Source: Paenibacillus sp. URB8-2 (GTDB lineage: Bacteria; Bacillota; Bacilli; Paenibacillales; Paenibacillaceae). From it: DNA of 64,000 nucleotides. The stretch's first letter is position 1. The number at the start of each line of letters is the position of its first letter. This document shows positions 35,604 through 51,417 of this stretch, one piece after another. Under the pieces are notes generated by a model. That model saw nothing but the letters and a program-made list of their open reading frames with translations, ran no database searches and was not told where the DNA came from. A program made the translations under genes and the position numbers. The stretch spans positions 4,712,001 through 4,776,000 of the forward strand of contig NZ_AP023239.1 in the NCBI RefSeq assembly GCF_013393385.1, given 5' to 3'.

Positions 35604-35648
35604 AGAAACGGCTTCGCCGTCCTCTGGAAGAGGAAGGCATCCGTTTCT
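35604..35648 (+). terminator. hairpin after the HAD gene
   Basis: Arms AGAAACGG (35604-35611) and CCGTTTCT (35641-35648), with an inner stem TCCTCT/AGAGGA, follow the stop at 35601. There is no T-run immediately after, so it may act with the next hairpins. Confidence 0.45.
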
Positions 35649-35652
35649 CGTA

Positions 35653-35701
35653 AAAATATCAGGTTAAGGATAAGCGCGAAGCTTATACTTTCTGATATTT
35701 T
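35653..35701. repeat. inverted repeat
   Basis: Arms AAAATATCAG (35653-35662) and CTGATATTTT (35692-35701) are perfect and enclose an inner stem ATAAGC/GCTTAT. It is a cruciform-like element between two convergent transcripts, function unknown. Confidence 0.5.
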
Positions 35702-35704
35702 AAA

Positions 35705-35747
35705 AAATAAGCGCCTGAACCTGTGTAAAGGTAGAGGGCGCTTATTT
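35705..35747. terminator. bidirectional terminator of the beta-galactosidase and HAD transcripts
   Basis: Perfect 11-base arms AAATAAGCGCC (35705-35715) and GGCGCTTATTT (35737-35747). On the minus strand the stem runs into TTATTTTTT, a good U-run for ending the beta-galactosidase transcript; on the plus strand TTTGTT follows. Confidence 0.75.
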
Positions 35748-35777
35748 GTTCTTGATCATACTCTATCCCGCTTGCCG

Positions 35778-38810
<3,033 letters not shown>

Positions 38811-38956
38811 TTATTCGAACAAAAATACGCCAGTCGCCTAACAATAATCCACTCTCCAGACAAGTACACGAAATAGCAAAACAATAGATAGTTTCCTTGC
38901 TAACAATAATTCGTTACATTAGAAGTAGTCCCATAGAAAACACAGGGAGGGCTTCG

Positions 38957-40294
38957 ATGAAAAAGCATATTCCGCTCCTTCTATTGATCGTCTTCGTTTG
39001 CTTCACCTGTCTGATAACCTCATGTGTTCCTTTGGCATCGGAAGCATCAGGGCAGGACAATCGGATTCCCCCACCTTCAAAAGTAAAACTGGTCGTCTGG
39101 ATATGGGAAAGCGCCAAAGCCCCTTTGGAAGCCAATATCGCTGAATTTAACCGGGAATACCCTAACATTCAAATCGAATTTCAAACGATGAAATCCTCTC
39201 AACTTTATCAAAAGTTTCTAGTCGGCACCAATACAAAAGATCCTGTTCCTGATATCATTACGGTGGAATCGAGCTATGTGCAGCAAATGGTGAATAATCG
39301 GGCTTTATACGATATCACCGATCAAGTCCGGCCATACCGCAAGGTTATGAATGAATTCAAATGGGCGGATGCGATCAGTGCCGGACGATATTACGCCATG
39401 CCTTGGGACAGCGGACCTGTCATGCTCTTTTACCGCAGAGACCTCTTTGAGCTTGCGGGGCTGCCCTCGGATCCGCAGTCCGTTGCCGATACGATCCGAA
39501 CTTGGGACGACTTTTATCAGGCTGCGAAGCGCATAAAAGAAGCTGCGGGCGTTGATATGATCATGGAGTCCAAAAGCAGTTCCAGCAATCGGTGGTTCGA
39601 ATTGATGATGTGGCAGCGCGGGCTGTGGTATTTCGACAAGCAAGGCAATCCTGCAACACATCGGCCGGAAATCAAGGATCTTGCCCGTTTCATCGTGAAA
39701 ATGACAAATGAAGGCTACGTTTATGATGCCAAAAGGTGGAGCGTCGAGTGGTTTGAGGCCATCCGTCAAGGAAAAGTCGCCACTCTTGTCATCGGTTCCT
39801 GGATGGATGGAGCTCTGTCGAAATGGATCGCCCCCGAGCAATCCGGCTTGTGGGGGGTTGCGCCCATGCCGAAATGGTCATTGGAGGATTCGTATGCATC
39901 AGCAAACGATGGCGGTTCGAACCTTGCGATCAATGCGTATTCCAAACACCCTAAAGAAGCGTGGAAATTTATCGAATTTATGCTTGGCCGGAAGTCTTCT
40001 CAAATAAGAACGCTTAAAAATGGAGCGATTTTCCCTTCACTGGAGACCATATACGACGATCCGATCATGGATGAGCCCATCTCCTATTTCGGCGGGCAAC
40101 CGGTGCGCAAGCTATATGTGAAGGCAATCAAAGAAATTTATCCTCAAGGATATACAAAAGGATTTCCGACCGCTACGCAGATGATGACAGACGCGTTCGC
40201 CCAAATCTATCTGGAACGGCGAAGCGTGGATGATGTAATGGATACCCTTTCCGAACAACTCAAATCCAAATTGGATGAACCGCAAAGCCCTTGA
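38957..40294 (+). CDS. orphan extracellular solute-binding lipoprotein
   Basis: A 445-residue lipoprotein of the MalE-like family 1 group. Start ATG 38957 follows GGGAGG by 7 bases; the frame extending to 38897 lacks a site. Lipobox ITSC (Cys23). VVWIWESAKAPLEANIAEFNREYPNIQIEFQ resembles MalE/UgpB-type proteins. No permease is adjacent; nearby permeases (44.9-46.7 kb) have their own binding protein, so this is either an extra specificity factor for them or a relic. It is divergent from the intact beta-galactosidase gene with about 170 bases between. Confidence 0.88.
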   Translation: MKKHIPLLLLIVFVCFTCLITSCVPLASEASGQDNRIPPPSKVKLVVWIWESAKAPLEANIAEFNREYPNIQIEFQTMKSSQLYQKFLVGTNTKDPVPDIITVESSYVQQMVNNRALYDITDQVRPYRKVMNEFKWADAISAGRYYAMPWDSGPVMLFYRRDLFELAGLPSDPQSVADTIRTWDDFYQAAKRIKEAAGVDMIMESKSSSSNRWFELMMWQRGLWYFDKQGNPATHRPEIKDLARFIVKMTNEGYVYDAKRWSVEWFEAIRQGKVATLVIGSWMDGALSKWIAPEQSGLWGVAPMPKWSLEDSYASANDGGSNLAINAYSKHPKEAWKFIEFMLGRKSSQIRTLKNGAIFPSLETIYDDPIMDEPISYFGGQPVRKLYVKAIKEIYPQGYTKGFPTATQMMTDAFAQIYLERRSVDDVMDTLSEQLKSKLDEPQSP

Positions 40295-40313
40295 ACTCAA
40301 AGGCTTTGCGGTT
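40278..40313. terminator. bidirectional terminator overlapping the lipoprotein stop
   Basis: Perfect 12-base arms AACCGCAAAGCC (40278-40289) and GGCTTTGCGGTT (40302-40313). The left arm overlaps the end of the lipoprotein gene. It separates two convergent transcripts. Confidence 0.8.
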
Positions 40314-40337
40314 CTTTGCGCTTCTTTCCGGCTCCGT

Positions 40338-41582
40338 TCAATGGCTGTATCCGGCCTGCCTCCGAGCATCCGGATCGCTCGGGTCAATATAATCGGCTTT
40401 CCTGTTTCCCATGATCCATTCCCGGGTTTCCTCTGCGTCAAGGTGAGCGTTCGCCAGTTTTGGGTCAAACACGAACCTCGCAAGCACTTCCGGTTTTTCT
40501 CTGGTGCCGGATATTGGGCGCAAGCTATAGCCGAAACGCACCGGACGGGGATGAAGCAGATACATCTCGAGCGGTTCGGGTCCGCAGCTCTTATTGCCCA
40601 GCCCGTTCTGTTTGAAGTCAATCGAGACGAAGACCTCATCCTTCGAAATCAGTTCATGCTGGTGCTTAGCCTGGTCCAGATCGTCGCTCGTAAATGGCAA
40701 GGCGGAGAAGGATAACGGCGTATCCGGCACGATCAGCAGGCCATCGCCATCCTCATTGATCAGGCTCGCCCAGCGGACATCCTCCTTGTTCCCCGTTTCT
40801 TGGGGAAATATGTAAGGCTCCGCTTGATCCCCCACTCGCCCGCGGTACCGTCCCAGGGCGGCTCCCGCTTTGCGGTCGGGATAGCTTTCGAACGGTCCGC
40901 GGCCGTACCATTCGAGCCCGCCGTAGCTGCCGGGCAGGGCGAAACGGACACCGAGCCTCGGCAGGACCGGTAAATCGCCGTACGGTTCGATCGCGTTCTC
41001 AGTATGGACCCAACCGTTCCCCCAGACCGTATAGACGCATTCATGGCGAAAACCGGTTTGGCGCTTGCCATCCCAGTGTATAACGGTCCTGATCAAGATT
41101 TTATCAGAATCGGTATCGTCCACAGAGAATGCCTCCAGCGTCGGCTCAAGCTGATGTAATCCGACCGCATACCATCCATTTTCGCCCACGACATAGGAGC
41201 TTTTGAGATCGTTGTCTACCGGAGCACGGAATACTTGAAGTGCAGGACCGCCATCTGGCGTTAAGAGCAGCCGTCCATTCAACGTCCACGAAGATAAGCT
41301 GCCTCTTAACCCGTCGAATACCAACTCAAATCCGCTGCCAGTTACGCGGACTAAGTCACCTTGCCGCGTGCACGATACCGGGGGCATCCCGTCCGCCGTT
41401 AGCAGCGGCTTCGGCGGAGCCGCCACAGGGAGCTTCCATTGCTCCCAGGCCACCTCATGCCCTTTGTCTGCCCACGGAGCCTTATCGGATAGATGAAAGC
41501 TCACACGCAGCCTGTATTCGGCACCGGCGGCGGGGGAGATTTGCGGAAGCGGAATTCTCAGCAGCCCTTCCGCTCCAGCACC
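40338..41582 (-). pseudogene. lacZ: 3' part of a GH2 beta-galactosidase gene split by IS630
   Basis: The C-terminal 414 codons of a second LacZ-type enzyme: the linker after the TIM barrel and the large beta-sandwich domain (PLPRLGVRFALPG, ESYPDRKAGAALGRY). The start of this segment is immediately behind the left end of the IS element (TA at 41583-41584). Removing the IS and one TA joins it in frame to the 5' part at 42796, with no stop codon at the junction. It carries no promoter of its own, so it is probably not made in its present state. Confidence 0.9.
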
Positions 41583-41584
41583 TA

Positions 41585-44865
<3,281 letters not shown>

Positions 44866-44890
44866 TCACCTCGTAAACGTATGATTCTTA

Positions 44891-45727
44891 TTATCCTTTC
44901 ACAGAACCGCCAAATATGCCGGATACGAAAAAGCGCTGGAAGAAGCTGAACAGCAGAATCATAGGAATGAGACCGATGACGGCTCCTACCATTACGGCTC
45001 CATATTGGACGACGTTACCGGGTTCGACCATCATCGAAAGCATAAGAGGAAGGGTAAACAGATCTTCAGAGCTTACCGCTACCAGCGGCCAAATGAAGTT
45101 CCCCCACTGCTGCATGAACATGACAATGCCAAGAGCAGCGCAGGCCGGCTTCATGGTCGGCAGGACGATTTTCAAGAACGTATTGAATTCGCCAGAGCCG
45201 TCGATGCGAGCGGATTCGATCAGCTCATCCGGGAATGCCAGCAGCTGCTGCCTCATCAGAAACACGCCAAAGCCCGTAACAAGATAAGGCAGAATCAGCG
45301 CATAGTACGAATTGATCAAGCTGAGCTTCGTCATAATGATGAACAAGGGCACAAGGGAAATTTGGATTGGCAGCATCATGGTCAACAGAACGATAAAAAG
45401 TAGAGTATCCCTGCCCTTGAACCGGAATTTTGCAAACGAATAACCTGCAAGAGAGGCAAAAAAAATAGTGCTCACCGTCGTGACGGATGAAACGAACAAA
45501 CTATTGAATAACGACCGCCAGATCGGCATTTCCTCCTGAAGCGCCTTCAGATTGGCTATAAAATCGGCCCCGGGAAATTTAGGCGGAGGCAGCTTGAAAA
45601 TTTCGCTGTCCGGTAAGGTCGATGCGGTAAACATCCAATAAAAGGGATAGACGGAAATGACAACGCCGATTGCGAGCAATACATACATCAGTAGTTTGAC
45701 GAGTTTCTGTTGCATTTTGTAGGACAT
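44891..45727 (-). CDS. ABC importer permease, MalG type
   Basis: A 278-residue permease with six helices, EAA loop ESARIDGSGEFNTFLKIVLP, and the C-terminal FFVSGIFGGSVKG usual for CUT1 MalG-type proteins. Its ATG overlaps the last base of the MalF-type stop (TGATG), implying coupling. It lies 32 bases before the broken beta-galactosidase gene. Substrate predicted to be a galactoside or galacto-oligosaccharide from the linked GH2 genes. Confidence 0.92.
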   Translation of the reverse strand: MSYKMQQKLVKLLMYVLLAIGVVISVYPFYWMFTASTLPDSEIFKLPPPKFPGADFIANLKALQEEMPIWRSLFNSLFVSSVTTVSTIFFASLAGYSFAKFRFKGRDTLLFIVLLTMMLPIQISLVPLFIIMTKLSLINSYYALILPYLVTGFGVFLMRQQLLAFPDELIESARIDGSGEFNTFLKIVLPTMKPACAALGIVMFMQQWGNFIWPLVAVSSEDLFTLPLMLSMMVEPGNVVQYGAVMVGAVIGLIPMILLFSFFQRFFVSGIFGGSVKG

Positions 45728-46656
45728 CAGATTTCCCCTCCTTTACCGATCCGGATTTGCAGGTAGGAAAGGATGGCGATCACGATAGTGACCAAATAAG
45801 CGCCTGCGGAGGCCAGACCGAAGTTAAAGGTTCCGAAAGCAATATCGTATAAATAATACATAGCTGTCATTGTGGCATTGCTCGGCCCACCCCGCGTGAG
45901 CACATACGGCTCAACGAACAATTGGAGGGTACCGATCGTCGAGATAATCGTGCAGAACAGAAGCACCGGCTTAAGCATAGGCACAGTAATTTTGAAGAAG
46001 CTTATGATCCTTCCGGCCCCGTCAATGCTTGCCGATTCATACAAATCTTTTGGAATGGACTGCAGACCGGATAAGACAATAATGCTGTTGTAGCCGGTCC
46101 AGCGCCAGGTTATGGCGACGATGATCATCACTTTGGCCCAGAAAGGATCTGTTCTCCACGCGACATGTCCGCCAAACAAGCTTAGAAGATGATTGATTAG
46201 CCCAAAGTTCTCATTGAACATTAAGGAAAACACCAAAGAATAAGTGACAAGGTCAATTAATACCGGAAGAAAAAAGCCCAGACGGAAAAACGTGCGGAAT
46301 CTGATCAGGCTGGAGTTGATAAACACGGCGACAACCGTGGCGAGTGATAGCATGATGGGCACTTGGATGATCAAGATTTGTCCTGTGTTTGATAATGACT
46401 TCCAAAAAAGGGGATTGGTTAATATGTTTTTGTAGTTGGTAAGCCCAATGAATGTCAAACCACTCGAATTCCATTGACTGAAGCTGAGCATTAGTGAATA
46501 AAGGATAGGGTACAGAATAAACACAGAAAATAAAGCGAAATACGGAAGGATGAACACATACGGTACAACGTGAATCCATTTGAGCCTGGCGCGCTTTTGA
46601 ATAGGGTTTCCTTGATTGAGAGCGCGAGTCGTTTCTGTTTCTGGCGTGATGTTCAA
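45727..46656 (-). CDS. ABC importer permease, MalF type
   Basis: A 309-residue permease with six helices and EAA loop ESASIDGAGRIISFFKITVP. The first 25 residues are cytoplasmic and basic, followed by the YVFILPYFALFSVFILYP helix typical of MalF/LacF-type permeases. Coupled to the MalG-type gene and 58 bases behind the binding-protein gene, across a hairpin (46685-46706) that may cut down permease expression relative to the lipoprotein. Confidence 0.92.
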   Translation of the reverse strand: MNITPETETTRALNQGNPIQKRARLKWIHVVPYVFILPYFALFSVFILYPILYSLMLSFSQWNSSGLTFIGLTNYKNILTNPLFWKSLSNTGQILIIQVPIMLSLATVVAVFINSSLIRFRTFFRLGFFLPVLIDLVTYSLVFSLMFNENFGLINHLLSLFGGHVAWRTDPFWAKVMIIVAITWRWTGYNSIIVLSGLQSIPKDLYESASIDGAGRIISFFKITVPMLKPVLLFCTIISTIGTLQLFVEPYVLTRGGPSNATMTAMYYLYDIAFGTFNFGLASAGAYLVTIVIAILSYLQIRIGKGGEI

Positions 46657-46684
46657 GCGACAACCTCCTCACCAAGAATAAATA

Positions 46685-46706
46685 GCCCCCAGTATTACCC
46701 AGGGGC
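46685..46706 (-). terminator. intercistronic hairpin
   Basis: A GC stem (GCCCC / GGGGC) followed on the minus strand by TATTTATTC lies between the lipoprotein and permease genes. Such hairpins commonly protect the lipoprotein mRNA and reduce read-through, giving more binding protein than permease. Confidence 0.5.
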
Positions 46707-46714
46707 GTGATGCC

Positions 46715-48052
46715 TTACTGGGCAACCTTCAAACCGGTCGTTTTGGCGGATTGTTCTTCCGCTTCTTTCAAAGCATCCAAAGGACTCTTATTGCCGCTCA
46801 TGACCGCACCCAAAGCATCGGTCAGAGGCTTGCGGAAATCGAGAAAATGCGGACCGTAATAAAGTTCCGGAATGTTATTCGAGACATTACCGAAAAATTC
46901 GGCATATGCGAACCCGAAGTAATCATCCTGCTTTTTGAAGTTTTCCGTTTGGTAATAAGGCTGCCAAGAAGGGAACAAGCCGAATTTCAACTGCACATCC
47001 TGACCTTCGTTGGTGAGCAGGTTATATTCGATGAAAGCCCATGCTGCTTCTTGGTTTTTGGACTGGGAGGAGATCGCAAGCAACGAGCCGCCGCTGTTCG
47101 CTTGATTCGGTCCGCCTTCGGTAAAGGCAGGAAGCGGGAATACTCCCCATTTCCCTTTCAATTCCTTCGCTTGGTGCCGCAGCGTGCCGGCGTACCATAC
47201 GGGATAAATCACGGTTGCAGTATTTCCGTTGACAACCGCGCGCACACGGTCGTCCCAAGTCGGAGAATTAAACACAATCCCCTCATTTTTCAATTTCAGC
47301 ATCATATCCATGGCTTTAACCGATGCTTCACTGGTGAACTTAATATCGCCTTGGTCATTGTAGAATTCGCCCCCCAACTGGTTCAGCATAATTTGCCACC
47401 AGGTCGGGTACTCGACGCCCGAAGTGTCCATGGTCGTCATTTTGACCTTATCGCCCAGCTTGCTTTGCAGTTGCTTGCCGGCACTAATAAATTTATCCCA
47501 AGTGGTGAGCGTTTTCGGATCGATACCGGCTTGTTCGAAGAAATCCGTGCGATACCAGACCCCAACCGGACCCAGGTCCCAAGGCGCTGCGTATACTTTG
47601 CCTTCCTTTTCTACTGTTATCCAGGATGTTTTGGCAAATTCGTCCTTATGCGCGTTCAATTTCCCGCTTAGGTCAACAAACTGATTCTCGAACTTCATGA
47701 GGAAGTTTTGCATGTCCCGCTGCTGGATCTGGATCACATCCGGCGCACCGACTCCCGCGGTTAGAGGAGGAATAATCTTGTCATAATTGGAGGTAACGCG
47801 CTGTACGGTGACTTTGACATTGGGATACATTTTGTTAAAGCCGGCGATGGAGTCTTCCAAAGCGTCTGCGGCATCATTCCATGCAGCGACCTTGATATCC
47901 CCTTTCAGGTCTTTCCCTGATTTTGCTGCCGATTCCGTATTCTTAGCCGGTTCCGCCGACGGTTTGGACGAACTCGTCGGTGTGCTGGAGCAGCCGGTGA
48001 ATAGCGTTGCCGCCAACAAAATCATAGAGCTCGTTCTCATCCATTTCTTCAT
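46715..48052 (-). CDS. MalE-type extracellular solute-binding lipoprotein
   Basis: A 445-residue binding lipoprotein of the family 1 group, lipobox FTGC (Cys21). The mature start DIKVAAWNDAADALEDSIAGFNKMYPNVKVTVQRV is typical of MalE/LacE-like proteins. ATG 48052 is 7 bases behind GGGGG; a TTG at 48055 is the alternative. It heads the importer operon for which a cre-like box sits at 48097-48112 and which lies directly downstream of the YesMN pair, so induction by that pair is likely. Confidence 0.92.
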   Translation of the reverse strand: MKKWMRTSSMILLAATLFTGCSSTPTSSSKPSAEPAKNTESAAKSGKDLKGDIKVAAWNDAADALEDSIAGFNKMYPNVKVTVQRVTSNYDKIIPPLTAGVGAPDVIQIQQRDMQNFLMKFENQFVDLSGKLNAHKDEFAKTSWITVEKEGKVYAAPWDLGPVGVWYRTDFFEQAGIDPKTLTTWDKFISAGKQLQSKLGDKVKMTTMDTSGVEYPTWWQIMLNQLGGEFYNDQGDIKFTSEASVKAMDMMLKLKNEGIVFNSPTWDDRVRAVVNGNTATVIYPVWYAGTLRHQAKELKGKWGVFPLPAFTEGGPNQANSGGSLLAISSQSKNQEAAWAFIEYNLLTNEGQDVQLKFGLFPSWQPYYQTENFKKQDDYFGFAYAEFFGNVSNNIPELYYGPHFLDFRKPLTDALGAVMSGNKSPLDALKEAEEQSAKTTGLKVAQ

Positions 48053-48096
48053 CAAGAATCCCCCTTCATTTAAGATTCTCCCTCATTATAGATTGA

Positions 48097-48112
48097 ATGA
48101 AAGCGCTTCAAA
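48097..48112 (-). promoter_or_regulatory. cre-like catabolite box
   Basis: ATGAAAGCGCTTCAAA, centred on AGCGCT, resembles the CcpA/LacI-type cre consensus with one or two mismatches and lies 45 bases before the lipoprotein start, a position suited to repression by CcpA. Confidence 0.5.
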
Positions 48113-48157
48113 ACTAGTGGGTGTTTGGACTTGGTTGTATAATTGCACGAAAAAGAA

Positions 48158-48181
48158 ACCGCTTTCTTTATAGAAAGCGGT
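48158..48181 (-). terminator. terminator after YesN-type gene
   Basis: Arms ACCGCTTTCT and AGAAAGCGGT with a 4-base loop, followed on the minus strand by TTTCTTTTTC. It separates the two-component genes from the importer operon. Confidence 0.85.
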
Positions 48182-48206
48182 CAGGTTGATTTTTGTTCGG
48201 TTGGTG

Positions 48207-49385
48207 TTATCCTTTTGTTTGGTTTCGGTATTCGCTGGGCGTCTGCCCGGTACATTTCTTAAACCATTTGCTGAAATATTTTTGATCCGCTATGCCGATT
48301 CTTTCGGAAATTTCATTAACTTTCCAATCGCTGGTGGACAGCAGCTGCCGTGCACGCTCCAATCGTTTATTGAAAATAAACTGAATGACGTTCTCCCCTG
48401 TCACTCTCTTGAACACGGTACTGAAGTGGCTGCGGCTTAACCCGATGGTATCTGCAATATCTGTTACTTGAAGAGGTGTATGCAGGTTGGAATCGATAAA
48501 TTGGATGGCGTGAAGAATCGCTTCCGCATTTTGTCCTTTACGAATCTGGTAATTTTGTTCGAATGTCCATAATTGATACAATCCCTCCACCGCATTAAGC
48601 CATTCATGTAGCGTTTGTACAGGCTTTCCTTGGATCCATCTCAGTTGGGAATGCTTGAGCTTCCATTGCACCAGCTCTTTCTCTACCACCCTATCTTGGC
48701 CTTTCGGGTAAAATAAAAAAGCCATGTCCTCCAAGCCGGAAACAAATAAATAGCCTTCTTCCGGAAGGGTTCGGGATAAGGTGCTTTGCAGTCCCTCCCA
48801 TCCTTCTTGCTCCTCATCTTCATGGATCAACAGCATCGTTTGTGCTCCACTCAATAGCCACTTCCGTGAGGCTGCGAGCATATGCAGACAATCGGCCAGT
48901 TCTGCCTGCTCATTGTTGGACTCCAGCCAAGACCAAAGCCTGGTGGATATTTGGGCGATCAGACCGCCAAGCGACTCCGATTGTTTCTTTAAATTTCGGT
49001 CAGCCATTATTTCCGACCCGATTTTGCTAAGATAGCCTTCCATTTCTTCATCGTCGAACGAAGTTTTCAACACATAACCGGAAATCCCGTATTTAATTGC
49101 TTTCTGGGCGTATTGAAAATCGGAATGGCAGCTTAACAGCAAAATTTTCGTTTCCGGTGACAACTCTTTAATTTTGCGCGTCAGCTCTATGCCGTTCATC
49201 TGTGGCATGACAATATCGGTAATGACAAGCTCCGGCCGATGAACCAAAAACTGGTTCCAACCGATTTCGCCATTAGCCGCATCGGCAATAACAGCCATAC
49301 CGAACCGCTCCCAATCGACCATTTTGATTAGTCCCTTACGAGCTAGCTGTTCGTCATCCACAATCATGACTCGAATGCTGTCCAT
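48207..49385 (-). CDS. YesN-type response regulator with AraC DNA-binding domain
   Basis: A 392-residue regulator. The receiver domain has MIVDDEQLARKG and phospho-acceptor Asp57 in VITDIVMPQMNG. A central linker of about 150 residues has no recognised motif. The C-terminal AraC domain has two helix-turn-helix units, one in TDIADTIGLSRSHFSTVFKRVTGEN and one in ISERIGIADQKYFSKWFKKCTGQTPSEYR. AAAGGAGAATGTGA precedes the ATG, which lies inside the upstream kinase gene (32-base overlap). It likely activates the adjacent importer operon. Confidence 0.92.
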   Translation of the reverse strand: MDSIRVMIVDDEQLARKGLIKMVDWERFGMAVIADAANGEIGWNQFLVHRPELVITDIVMPQMNGIELTRKIKELSPETKILLLSCHSDFQYAQKAIKYGISGYVLKTSFDDEEMEGYLSKIGSEIMADRNLKKQSESLGGLIAQISTRLWSWLESNNEQAELADCLHMLAASRKWLLSGAQTMLLIHEDEEQEGWEGLQSTLSRTLPEEGYLFVSGLEDMAFLFYPKGQDRVVEKELVQWKLKHSQLRWIQGKPVQTLHEWLNAVEGLYQLWTFEQNYQIRKGQNAEAILHAIQFIDSNLHTPLQVTDIADTIGLSRSHFSTVFKRVTGENVIQFIFNKRLERARQLLSTSDWKVNEISERIGIADQKYFSKWFKKCTGQTPSEYRNQTKG

Positions 49386-51096
49386 TCACATTCTCCTTTC
49401 GAATGGGGCAACGGATCAGGACGGTTGTTCCCATTCCCGGCTTGGATTTCAAGGATATCCCATACGTTTCACCGAAATGAAGTTGAATCTTCTCATGAAC
49501 GTTCGCCATTCCGAGTCCTTTTCGTGAGGGTCGATCGGCTGGCGGTTTCAGAATCTGGGCCATTCTTTCCTCGGTGATGCCCACTCCATCATCGGAGAGT
49601 ACTATAAGAAGCTCCCTGCCAGACTGCCGGATTTGGAGCCTAATTGTTCCTTGGCCGTCGATCAGTCCATGGAAAAATATGTTTTCCATTAACGGTTGAA
49701 GGGTCATCCGGGGAAGAAGGCAATCCATCAGTTCTTCGTCGACACCCGATATGTATGTAAAGCTTTCGCCGAATCGAAATTTTTGAATTTGCATATAATG
49801 GTGAATCACCGTAAGTTCTCTCCGAAGGGTGACTAATTCTTGGGTGATGTTTAAACTATCCTGCAGCACGTCGACCAAGTGGGAGATCATGCGGTCTATC
49901 TCTTTTTGCCCGTTCAACCGCGCCTTCCATTGGATGCTGTTCAAAGTGTTATACAGCAAATGAGGATTAATCTGATAATGAAGCGCCTTCAATTCTGCTT
50001 CTCTTTTCTGCTTTTCCGTTAAAGCGATTTGCTCGAAAAGGGATTTAATTTGTGCGATCATATGATTAAAGCTGGCCGCCATACGGCCGAGCTCGTCAGC
50101 CGACTCTACAGGAATTTGCACGGTAAAGTTGCCTAGACTTGCCTTATGCATGGAACGAATCAATTGTTTGATCCGATTCGTGATGGTTGCAGAGAAGAAC
50201 CCGGCCAAGATCACAGACAGAACAACCGATAAAAGAATGAAGATGAGCGTATACTTCCAAATGGCTTTCGACGTACTTTGGAATACAGCGGCCGGCACCC
50301 TGGCCTCTATGATCCAACCATTCGTGTGAAGAATATCCTTCCATACCACATCGTTTGTTTGAGGGGTAAAATTGTCCGACGTTTCGTAGATGATATCGCC
50401 GCCGGGGCTCCGTATAACCAGATGAGAGCGCGTATCCTTCTCGAAAGAATGGAACAATTGTACAAGTTCGCCTGCATCCATATCGATCAAAATTTTGCTG
50501 CCCGATTGGATGCTGTAATCCTTACGAATGGGAATGATCAGGCTGATTACTTTATTTTCGTTAATAGAAGGCTGAAAAAAGGTATTGTAATATTGTGGCG
50601 GGTGGAATCCGACCCAAAGGCGCTCTTCATCGTGAGCACGCTTCCACTCTGGCCATTCGGTTAACTTGCCTGAAATCAGATACTCGTTGCTGCCGTAATA
50701 ATAGCCGGAAGAGGTTATTACAAAAGCACCAATTATGTTAGGAGAAATGTGGGAGCCCAAAAATTTAAGAAAATTATTTTGCTCCACTAATTCATTGTAC
50801 GATTGAGGTTTGTGGTCGCTCAGTTTGCTTAACGCCGGAGGGATAAGATACGTCAGAATATTATCTGCAATAAAATTCATTTGCTTGAGGTTGGTGTCCA
50901 TTTGCAGTTTCAGCTGCCTGATGGTCGAACGGCCATAGTTTCCAAATTCGACCTGTACAAGCTCGGACGATTTGAAATAGGATGTGGAACCAAGCGTAAT
51001 CAGTGGAATCAAGGCAACCAGCAACGAGAAAAGGATAAGTTTCACTCTAATGCTTTGTTTAGGCGAAAGAATACGGAATTTTCGAGGTAGTCGCAT
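49354..51096 (-). CDS. YesM-type membrane sensor kinase
   Basis: A 580-residue kinase of the YesM/LytS-like group. A membrane helix near 20-40, a large extracytoplasmic sensor of about 240 residues, a second helix near 285-305, HAMP, then the His-kinase domain with H-box YQINPHLLYNTLNSIQ and ATPase boxes PLMENIFFHGLIDG, SDDGVGITEERMA and GLGMANVHEKI. Such kinases sense extracellular sugars, often with a binding protein. Its gene overlaps yesN and is 322 bases downstream of the fructanase gene on the same strand. AAAGGAAGTG lies upstream of ATG 51096 but at a long distance. Confidence 0.9.
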   Translation of the reverse strand: MRLPRKFRILSPKQSIRVKLILFSLLVALIPLITLGSTSYFKSSELVQVEFGNYGRSTIRQLKLQMDTNLKQMNFIADNILTYLIPPALSKLSDHKPQSYNELVEQNNFLKFLGSHISPNIIGAFVITSSGYYYGSNEYLISGKLTEWPEWKRAHDEERLWVGFHPPQYYNTFFQPSINENKVISLIIPIRKDYSIQSGSKILIDMDAGELVQLFHSFEKDTRSHLVIRSPGGDIIYETSDNFTPQTNDVVWKDILHTNGWIIEARVPAAVFQSTSKAIWKYTLIFILLSVVLSVILAGFFSATITNRIKQLIRSMHKASLGNFTVQIPVESADELGRMAASFNHMIAQIKSLFEQIALTEKQKREAELKALHYQINPHLLYNTLNSIQWKARLNGQKEIDRMISHLVDVLQDSLNITQELVTLRRELTVIHHYMQIQKFRFGESFTYISGVDEELMDCLLPRMTLQPLMENIFFHGLIDGQGTIRLQIRQSGRELLIVLSDDGVGITEERMAQILKPPADRPSRKGLGMANVHEKIQLHFGETYGISLKSKPGMGTTVLIRCPIRKENVNGQHSSHDCG

Positions 51097-51338
51097 GATT
51101 CACCCAACTCACTTCCTTTGATGTATTAGCGCCCCATTTTCGATAAATCCATGTATTAATATAAATTCGCCAACATTTGAATTCATCCCTTTTTTACCCA
51201 TCAAAATCTTCTAACGGGTATGACGCCAAAGGATGTTTGAACCCTCGGGAGGCCTCTCCGCTAATGTTTCGAGATGCTAGCGCAAGCTTATGAAATGCTG
51301 CAAATCTTTCTCCGACTTTGAAACGCGGTTGCCAAAGA

Positions 51339-51368
51339 AGCGCCGGTTACAGGAAGTAACCGGACGCT
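51339..51368 (-). terminator. terminator after the fructanase gene
   Basis: Arms AGCGCCGGTTAC (51339-51350) and GTAACCGGACGCT (51356-51368, one bulge), with a 5-base loop. On the minus strand TTCTTT follows. Otherwise 51097-51417 holds no gene and no clear promoter motif. Confidence 0.7.
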
Positions 51369-51417
51369 AATTTTGTACATTATGCGGCGTCAACACTCGA
51401 AACGTAATACCGGGACC

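Noticed and set aside
35604..35747. Possible CRISPR-like or REP array of three hairpins
   Set aside because: The three stems differ in sequence and length and sit between convergent genes, so they are best read as terminators plus one inverted repeat.
46751..47671. A 306-residue plus-strand frame
   Set aside because: Antisense to the MalE-type lipoprotein with clear lipobox and operon context.
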